Assembly: GCA_021827465.1 (NCBI GenBank)
Contig: JAKAVX010000185.1
Coordinates: 1 to 5,933, forward strand
Source of the DNA: Deltaproteobacteria bacterium
Lineage (GTDB): Bacteria; Desulfobacterota_B; Binatia; Binatales; Binataceae
Reading direction: 5' to 3'
DNA length: 5,933 bases
In this document: positions 1 to 4,178 of the stretch, one piece after another
Position numbering within the stretch: position 1 is the stretch's first letter
How the letters are laid out: the number at the start of each line of letters is the position of its first letter
Program-made: the position numbers and the translations under genes
Notes under the pieces: model-generated
Told to the model about the DNA's origin: nothing
The model's input: the letters and a program-made list of their open reading frames with translations, nothing else
The model's database searches: none

Positions 1-1
1 G

Positions 2-106
2 CCCGAGGAGGTGTCGGGCCTGGTCGCGTTTCTCGCCTCCGGCCGCGCGGCCTATATCACGGGCGCGTCGATCGACGTGGGCGGCGGTTCCGGGATGCAC
101 GTGTGA
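2..106 (+). CDS. SDR-family oxidoreductase, FabG-like, C-terminal end only (5' end outside window)
   Basis: Thirty-four codons remain before the TGA at 104-106; the rest of the gene lies left of the window. The fragment reads PEEVSGLVAFLASGRAAYIT followed by GASIDVGGGSGMHV. This is the typical end of classical short-chain dehydrogenases of the 3-oxoacyl-ACP reductase (FabG) type: a PEEV/PEDVA helix, an 'FLAS..A.YITG' segment and a closing '(D/V)GG' strand that completes the Rossmann fold and the subunit interface. The Tyr-Lys active site and the cofactor loop are not visible, so the substrate and the NADH/NADPH choice cannot be told. It converges on the next SDR gene with 5 bases between stop codons. 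The family call is good; FabG itself versus another SDR oxidoreductase cannot be separated from this piece. Confidence 0.85.
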   Translation, partial: PEEVSGLVAFLASGRAAYITGASIDVGGGSGMHV

Positions 107-111
107 GCGAT

Positions 112-849
112 TCAGGCCGGGCGTGCGCGCACGGGATTTCGCTGCGGCTCGACGGCGATTTCGACCGGGCACACATGCGGCGGCGATTTGACGACGTGCA
201 TCACCGCGGCTGCGACATCCTCGGCCGAGAGCATCAGGCCGCGGTCGAGCCGCTTGTTTGGCGGAATCAGCGGCGTATCGACCAGTCCCGGAACTATCAC
301 TGACACCTTGATTTCGCGCTCTCGCAATTCGGCGAACGAAGCACGCGTGAACGCGACCAGTCCGGCCTTGGTCGCGGCGTAAACCGCTTCGCCGGCGGAA
401 GTGGTGCGCGCCGCCGCCGAGGCGATATTGACGATTGCGCCGCCGCCCTGCCGGGCCATCCGCGCCGCCGCCATCCGGGCCAGCGCAATCGGCGCGCGCA
501 GGTTAACCGCGAGCATCCGGTCCTGGTCCGCGGGCGAAAGCCGTTCAAGGGGAGTGCGCGGCGGCGCGAATCCGGCGTTATTGACCAGCACGTCAATCCG
601 GCCGAAGCACTCCATCGCAGCGTCGAACAGATTTTCCGGGCCGTCGGGGTCCGCCAGATCGACCAGCACGATAAGGGCTTGTTTGGGAGAAAGCTCGCTC
701 AGCTTTCGGGTTTCTTCGAGTTCGCCGCGGGTCCGCGCCGCGATACATAGCGAATAGCCATCGCGCGCGAGCGCAAGCGCGATCGCCCTGCCGATTCCGC
801 GCCCCGCGCCTGTTACTATTGCAAGGCGATTTGCTTCCGGCGATGGCAA
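112..849 (-). CDS. SDR-family NAD(P)-dependent oxidoreductase
   Basis: A complete 245-residue classical short-chain dehydrogenase, the usual length for the family. Visible motifs, in order: the cofactor-binding loop TGAGRGIG (residues 13-20), Arg39 after the second strand (with Arg17 suggesting a preference for NADP(H)), NNAG (90-93), the active-site Asn116 in the 'LAVNLRAP' helix, catalytic Ser144 in NIASAA, and Tyr157/Lys161 in YAATK. PG at 187-188 followed by a 'VDTPL' turn and the tail PPHVCPVEIAVEPQ (223-236) resemble the YdfG-like group (COG4221) more than FabG. The enzyme should be cytosolic and reduce a carbonyl or oxidise an alcohol; the substrate is unknown. The start is TTG at 847-849, preceded by AAGGAA at 8 bases; no ATG or GTG lies in frame between it and the upstream stop near 916-918. 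It is transcribed away from the mutase gene and towards the FabG-like gene. Confidence 0.92.
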   Translation of the reverse strand: MPSPEANRLAIVTGAGRGIGRAIALALARDGYSLCIAARTRGELEETRKLSELSPKQALIVLVDLADPDGPENLFDAAMECFGRIDVLVNNAGFAPPRTPLERLSPADQDRMLAVNLRAPIALARMAAARMARQGGGAIVNIASAAARTTSAGEAVYAATKAGLVAFTRASFAELREREIKVSVIVPGLVDTPLIPPNKRLDRGLMLSAEDVAAAVMHVVKSPPHVCPVEIAVEPQRNPVRARPA

Positions 850-857
850 TATGGCGG

Positions 858-863
858 TTCCTT
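858..863 (-). promoter_or_regulatory. Ribosome binding site of the - strand SDR
   Basis: Read on the - strand this is AAGGAA, 8 bases before the TTG at 847-849. It supports the TTG as the real start, since the upstream in-frame stretch back to the stop near 916-918 has no ATG, GTG or better-placed start. Confidence 0.6.
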
Positions 864-879
864 CGGCCTTGTCTCGAAC

Positions 880-891
880 GGTGCTTGCACC
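880..891. repeat. Inverted repeat GGTGC-TT-GCACC in the divergent gap
   Basis: A perfect 5-base inverted repeat with a 2-base spacer lies in the gap between the - strand SDR and the + strand mutase. Its right half overlaps a hexamer TTGCAC (885-890) that recurs at 903-908, 18 bases further on. Position between divergent genes and the symmetry would suit an operator for a dimeric regulator, but the repeat is short and no regulator gene is in view. Functional role is a guess. Confidence 0.3.
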
Positions 892-916
892 ATCTCGGCG
901 AGTTGCACAGACTCCT

Positions 917-925
917 CATAATAAT
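917..925 (+). promoter_or_regulatory. Possible -10 region in the divergent gap (weak)
   Basis: CATAATAAT is an A+T-rich island in otherwise G+C-rich DNA, and contains two overlapping 5-of-6 matches to TATAAT (917-922 and 920-925). Read on the other strand it contains TATTAT, so it could serve either divergent gene. No good -35 hexamer sits 16-18 bases away in either direction; TTGCAC at 903-908 is too close and the copy at 885-890 too far. It would lie about 65 bases upstream of the mutase start. Low confidence. Confidence 0.22.
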
Positions 926-977
926 CCGTCCGAGAAGCACGCGGCTACAGGCCGGGGCGTCCGGAGGCGGCGATGGC

Positions 978-983
978 GGGGGA
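978..983 (+). promoter_or_regulatory. Ribosome binding site of the mutase gene
   Basis: GGGGGA lies 5 bases before the ATG at 989. It favours this start over the in-frame ATG at 851, which would add 46 residues with no resemblance to the mutase family. Confidence 0.55.
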
Positions 984-988
984 ACACG

Positions 989-2344
989 ATGAACCGCGAG
1001 GTATTTCGCGAGTACGATATACGGGGCGTGGTTGAGCGGGATTTCGACGACGATTTCGTACGCGATCTCGGCCGCGCCTACGCAACCTTTCTGCATCGTG
1101 CCGGCAAGAAAAGAATCACGCTCGGCCGCGATTGCCGGCTGAGTTCCGATCGTCTGCGCGATCTTCTGCTCGAGGGGATTCTGCCGAGCGGAATCGATGT
1201 CGTCGATGTCGGCGTGGTGCCGACTCCGCTGCTGTACTTCTCGATGCTGCACTGGAAGATGGACGGCGGCGCGATGATAACCGGGAGCCACAACGCGGCC
1301 GACTACAACGGCTTCAAGCTCGGCGTCGGCCCGACGACGATCTTCGGCCAAGACATCCAGAAGGTCGCCGACATTATCGAGCGCCGCGAGTTCGTAAGCT
1401 CCGGCCGGCGCGGGACGCTCGGCGAAAAGCCCGTCCTGCCCGAATACCGCGAGTACCTGAAGGCGAACATCAAGCTCAAGCCCGGGCTCAGGGTCGCGGT
1501 TGACGGGGGCAACGGATGCGGCGGCGCGGTCGCGGCGCCGTTGATGCGCGAGATGGGCGCGAAGACCGAGGAACTCTATATCGAGATGGACGGGCATTTC
1601 CCCAACCATCATCCCGACCCGACCGTCGAAGAGAACATGCGCGACCTGATCGCGCTGGTGAAGCAGAAGAAGGTCGATATCGGGATCGCCTACGACGGCG
1701 ACGCGGATCGGGTCGGCGCGGTGGACGAGAACGGCAGGATCGTGTGGGGCGACGAGCTGATGGTCGTCTTCGCACGCTCGATCCTGAAGGAACGCCCCGG
1801 CGCGACCTTTATCGCCGACGTCAAATGCTCGCAGCGCATGTACGACGATATCGCGCGCCACGGCGGACGCCCCGTGATGTGGAAAACCGGCCATTCGCTG
1901 ATCAAGAGCAAGCTCAAGGAAGAGCACGCGGCGCTCGCCGGCGAGATGAGCGGTCACATGTTCTTCGCCGATCGCTACTATGGCTTCGACGACGCGGTTT
2001 ATGCGTCTTTCCGGCTGCTGGAGATTGTGAGCCGCGAGGGCAGGGGACTCGCGCAATTGCTGGCCGATCTGCCGCGCACCTGTTTCACGCCCGAGATTAG
2101 GCTCGACTGTCCCGACGATCGCAAGTTCGACGTGGTGCGCAAGGCCGCCGAGTATTTCTCGAAGCACTACGAGGTAATCACGATCGACGGCGCGCGCGTG
2201 AAGTTTCCCAACGGATGGGGCCTGGTGCGCGCCTCCAATACGCAGCCCGCGCTGGTCCTGCGCTTCGAGGCGTCGGACGAAAAGAGCCTCGGCGAGATCC
2301 GCTCGGTCTTCGAAGGCAAGCTCAAGGAACTGGGGGCGATGTGA
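989..2344 (+). CDS. manB: Phosphomannomutase/phosphoglucomutase
   Basis: This 451-residue protein is an alpha-D-phosphohexomutase that should interconvert mannose-6-phosphate and mannose-1-phosphate, and probably the glucose phosphates too, in the cytosol. It opens with the family start 'FREYDIRG' (6-13). The four active-site loops are all present: the phosphoserine loop TGSHN (98-102, Ser100) followed by YNGFK; the Mg2+ loop DGDADR (236-241, Asp236/238/240); the sugar-binding loop GEMSGH (318-323, Glu319 and Ser321); and the phosphate-binding loop RASNTQP (414-420). Length and loop spacing match the AlgC type. The phosphoserine loop has Ala-Ala where many relatives have Pro-Pro just after SHN. 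The ATG at 989 is chosen because family similarity begins there and GGGGGA precedes it. The stop overlaps the start of the guanylyltransferase gene by 4 bases, so the two are almost certainly co-transcribed and feed GDP-mannose synthesis. The symbol follows the role; algC/pmm are equally possible. Confidence 0.95.
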   Translation: MNREVFREYDIRGVVERDFDDDFVRDLGRAYATFLHRAGKKRITLGRDCRLSSDRLRDLLLEGILPSGIDVVDVGVVPTPLLYFSMLHWKMDGGAMITGSHNAADYNGFKLGVGPTTIFGQDIQKVADIIERREFVSSGRRGTLGEKPVLPEYREYLKANIKLKPGLRVAVDGGNGCGGAVAAPLMREMGAKTEELYIEMDGHFPNHHPDPTVEENMRDLIALVKQKKVDIGIAYDGDADRVGAVDENGRIVWGDELMVVFARSILKERPGATFIADVKCSQRMYDDIARHGGRPVMWKTGHSLIKSKLKEEHAALAGEMSGHMFFADRYYGFDDAVYASFRLLEIVSREGRGLAQLLADLPRTCFTPEIRLDCPDDRKFDVVRKAAEYFSKHYEVITIDGARVKFPNGWGLVRASNTQPALVLRFEASDEKSLGEIRSVFEGKLKELGAM

Positions 2345-3429
2345 AGCGGGCAGGGGGCGCGAAGACAAAGCCGAAACGCGACGAACAAGCCGCCGCACTG
2401 ATAATCGCAGGCGGGCTCGGGACTAGATTCTGGCCGGCAAGCCGCGAGGAACGGCCCAAGCCGCTGTTCTCGATTGGCAAGGGTTCGACGCTGCTTGGCG
2501 ACACGATCGCAAGGCTCAAGGCAGTGGTGCCGCGCGAACGGATTTTCGTGCTCGCCACAGCCGCGCAGAAAAACGCTTTCCGAAAAGCGCTCAAGGATCT
2601 CATTCCCGCGGCCAATCTGATTCTCGAACCCGAGGGACGCGGCACCGCCGTCGCGATCGCCTACGGCGTGGCGGTGATACGCGGGCGCGTGGGCGAATCC
2701 ACGGTCGCGGTGATGCCGGCCGACCATTACATCACGCCGCCCGAGGGATTCCGCGAGACGCTTCGCGAGGCGATCGGGCTCGCGCGCGGAAAAAAATCAA
2801 TCGTCGTGATCGGCGTTCCGCCCAACCGGCCCGAGACCGGCTACGGATACCAGGAAGTCGGCGCAGCGGTTGACGGCGGCTTTCGCGTGAAGCGGTTCGT
2901 CGAGAAGCCGTCGCTTGCCGTGGCGCGCCGGATGCTCAAGTCGGGGCGTTTTCTATGGAACGCCGGGATGTTCGTGATGGACACGGCGACGCTGCACGAG
3001 GAATTCGAGGCGCATTGTCCGAAGCTTGCCGAGGCGATGGATACGCTCGGGCGGATGCGCGCCGGCGCGGTCGCGCGCGCCTATCGCGGATTCGATCTCG
3101 ATTCGTTCGATCGGGTGGTGGTCGAGAAAAGCCGGCACATCCTTGGCGTACGCGCGCGTTTCGAATGGCACGACGTCGGCACCTGGGAAGGACTTTGGGA
3201 AGCGATGGGCGGGCGGGCGGAGAACGTGCTGGTGGGTGAGGTGCTCGCGTTCGAGTCGGACGGCGTGCTCGCGCACAGCAGTTCGCGCCTGATGGTGCTG
3301 CTCGGCGTCAAGGATATCGTCGCGGTGGACACTCCCGACGCGCTGCTTATCATCGACCGCGCCCGTTCGCAGGAAACCCGCCGCGTGACCGAGGAGCTGA
3401 AGCGCCTCGGCCTGTCCCATTACCTGTAG
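2341..3429 (+). CDS. manC: Mannose-1-phosphate guanylyltransferase
   Basis: This 362-residue nucleotidyltransferase should make GDP-mannose from mannose-1-phosphate and GTP, releasing pyrophosphate. The N-terminal GT-A-like domain shows the pyrophosphorylase signature GGLGTRFWPASREERPK (24-40), then EPEGRGTA (96-103), PADH (126-129), GYGY (167-170), FVEKP (186-190), WNAGMF (206-211), FDRVVVEKS (256-264) and DVGTWEGLW (278-286). A short left-handed beta-helix-like tail (about 295-340) follows. It ends there, so it is the monofunctional form without the C-terminal mannose-6-phosphate isomerase domain found in ManC/AlgA-type bifunctional enzymes. The start is GTG at 2341, sharing GTGA with the end of the mutase gene; AAGGAA (2324-2329) and GGGGG (2332-2336) lie upstream. 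The first 17 residues are Lys/Arg-rich and outside the conserved domain. EPEGRGTA departs from the more usual EPxGRNTAPAI. The function call is strong from the whole motif set; a different sugar-1-phosphate nucleotidyltransferase is unlikely but possible. Confidence 0.92.
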   Translation: MKRAGGAKTKPKRDEQAAALIIAGGLGTRFWPASREERPKPLFSIGKGSTLLGDTIARLKAVVPRERIFVLATAAQKNAFRKALKDLIPAANLILEPEGRGTAVAIAYGVAVIRGRVGESTVAVMPADHYITPPEGFRETLREAIGLARGKKSIVVIGVPPNRPETGYGYQEVGAAVDGGFRVKRFVEKPSLAVARRMLKSGRFLWNAGMFVMDTATLHEEFEAHCPKLAEAMDTLGRMRAGAVARAYRGFDLDSFDRVVVEKSRHILGVRARFEWHDVGTWEGLWEAMGGRAENVLVGEVLAFESDGVLAHSSSRLMVLLGVKDIVAVDTPDALLIIDRARSQETRRVTEELKRLGLSHYL

Positions 3430-3545
3430 CCGCGCCCGTGCGGCGATTGCCCCGGCGTCGAAGTTGCGCGCCCGCCGCTCGCTTTCCGTTCGCGGGTGCC
3501 TTCTCCTATCATCGTCGGCAGCAATTCGTGCGCGGGGCATCTGCG
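3430..3545. other. Intergenic gap between manC and the COG1839 gene
   Basis: These 116 bases hold no supported gene. A small hairpin (CCGC 3430-3433 / GCGG 3440-3443) follows the manC stop at once but has no T-run, so it is not a convincing terminator. A promoter-like stretch lies at 3483-3512. Confidence 0.5.
3483..3512 (+). promoter_or_regulatory. Possible sigma70-type promoter for the COG1839 gene
   Basis: TATCAT (3507-3512) matches the TATAAT -10 box in 5 of 6 positions. TTTCCG (3483-3488), 18 bases upstream, matches TTGACA in only 3 of 6. If used, transcription would begin near 3519 and leave a short leader of about 27 bases before the ATG. This would let the gene be expressed apart from manB-manC. 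The weak -35 keeps confidence low. Confidence 0.3.
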
Positions 3546-4028
3546 ATGGAAATCAATGCGGTCGAAGTTAAGAAGCCGGCCGACACAAATGTGATCGTCG
3601 GCCAGGCCCACTTCATCAAGACGGTCGAGGACCTCTACGAAGCGATCGTGCAGGCGGTTCCGGGCGTCAAGTTCGGGCTGGCCTTCTGCGAGGCGTCGGG
3701 TCCGTGCCTGATACGCCATACCGGGACCGATCGCGAACTCGAGGACGCCGCCGTCGCCGCCGCGGATGCGATCGGCGCGGGGCATGTCTTCATCGTGATT
3801 CTCGGTAACGCTTTCCCGATAAACGTGCTCAATCAGATAAAGGCCGTTTCCGAAGTCTGCACCGTCTTCTGCGCGACGGCCAACGCGGTCAAGGTGCTCG
3901 TCGCCGGCGACAAGAGCGGACGCGGAGTCGTCGGGGTGATCGACGGCGCACCGCCCAAGGGCGTCGAGGGCAGCGCCGAGCAGACCGAGCGGCGCGAGAT
4001 GCTGCGCCGTTTCGGCTACAAGCAGTAA
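3546..4028 (+). CDS. Adenosine-specific kinase family protein (COG1839 / PF04008)
   Basis: This 160-residue protein closely follows the COG1839 pattern along its whole length: an N-terminal 'NVIVGQAHFIKTVEDLYEA' block (15-33), VPGVKFGLAFCEASGPCLIR (38-57), GAGHVFIVIL (77-86), FPINVLNQIK (90-99), VFCATANAVKVLVA (107-120), GRGVVGVIDG (125-134), PPKGVEG (136-142) and a closing RREMLRRFGYK (149-159). The family is annotated 'adenosine-specific kinase', and I recall an archaeal member being crystallised with a bound adenine nucleotide; its physiological role is poorly established. No known kinase fold motif such as a P-loop is visible. It has four cysteines (48, 54, 105, 109), no signal peptide and no membrane segment, so it should be cytosolic. 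ATG at 3546 is chosen because conservation starts there; a weak GGGG (3534-3537) lies 8 bases upstream. It lies 116 bases after manC, and a promoter-like sequence in that gap suggests it may be a separate unit. Confidence 0.88.
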   Translation: MEINAVEVKKPADTNVIVGQAHFIKTVEDLYEAIVQAVPGVKFGLAFCEASGPCLIRHTGTDRELEDAAVAAADAIGAGHVFIVILGNAFPINVLNQIKAVSEVCTVFCATANAVKVLVAGDKSGRGVVGVIDGAPPKGVEGSAEQTERREMLRRFGYKQ

Positions 4029-4105
4029 GCGTTATGGGACGCGAGAAAGTTCCTGCGCTTGTTTTGTCCGGTGCGGGCCTGGTGTCGCCGCCCTTTTGAG
4101 GCCGC

Positions 4106-4111
4106 TATACT
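4106..4111 (+). promoter_or_regulatory. Possible -10 box for the PBP gene
   Basis: TATACT matches TATAAT in 5 of 6 positions and stands in an A+T-richer patch (CTATACTTATCC) within G+C-rich DNA, 67 bases before the GTG start. No convincing -35 hexamer lies 16-18 bases upstream, so this is only a candidate. Confidence 0.3.
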
Positions 4112-4117
4112 TATCCT

Positions 4118-4131
4118 TGCGCGCTCGCGCA
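4118..4131. repeat. Inverted repeat TGCGCG-CT-CGCGCA
   Basis: A perfect 6-base inverted repeat with a 2-base spacer begins 6 bases after the TATACT hexamer, about where transcription would start. It could be an operator or a leader hairpin. Alternating GC repeats of this size also arise by chance in DNA of this composition, so significance is doubtful. Confidence 0.25.
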
Positions 4132-4161
4132 TCATCGTTGGGCGCGCGGACGAACCGGGCT

Positions 4162-4168
4162 GGAGGAG
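4162..4168 (+). promoter_or_regulatory. Ribosome binding site of the PBP gene
   Basis: GGAGGAG is a strong Shine-Dalgarno match, 10 bases before the GTG at 4179. An in-frame TAG at 4170-4172 rules out any start further upstream, so GTG 4179 is the first possible start and the one this site serves. Confidence 0.75.
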
Positions 4169-4178
4169 TTAGTACGGC

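Larger units (their letters stand above)
4029..4178. other. Intergenic gap before the PBP gene
   Basis: These 150 bases hold no supported gene. A 4-base hairpin (GCGT 4029-4032 / ACGC 4039-4042) follows the COG1839 stop without a T-run, so no terminator is called. A -10-like hexamer, an inverted repeat and a good ribosome binding site lie in the right half and are listed separately. Confidence 0.5.

Noticed and set aside
851..988. N-terminal extension of the mutase from the in-frame ATG at 851
   Set aside because: The added 46 residues are Arg-rich and unlike the family, which begins at the 'FREYDIRG' block; a ribosome binding site precedes ATG 989.
2215..2340. Extension of the guanylyltransferase upstream of GTG 2341 into the mutase gene
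   Set aside because: The 42 extra residues are a shadow of the mutase frame, and the GTGA overlap start gives the usual monofunctional length of about 360 residues.
593..2398. A 601-codon open frame on the - strand spanning the whole mutase gene and part of the SDR
   Set aside because: It lies antisense to a gene with a complete set of mutase motifs, has no recognisable domain, and is rich in Arg, Ala, His and Asp as expected of a shadow frame in G+C-rich coding DNA.
3430..3443. Hairpin CCGC/GCGG right after the manC stop as a terminator
   Set aside because: The stem is only 4-5 pairs and no T-run follows.
3438..3545. Extension of the COG1839 protein upstream of ATG 3546
   Set aside because: The 36 extra residues are Arg/Ala-rich and outside the conserved family, which begins a few residues after ATG 3546.
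3508..4141. Shared word ATCATCGTyGG at about 3508-3518 and 4131-4141, upstream of the COG1839 and PBP genes
   Set aside because: Eleven bases with one variable position, at different distances from the start codons and not aligned to the -10 candidates in the same way; chance is enough to explain it.
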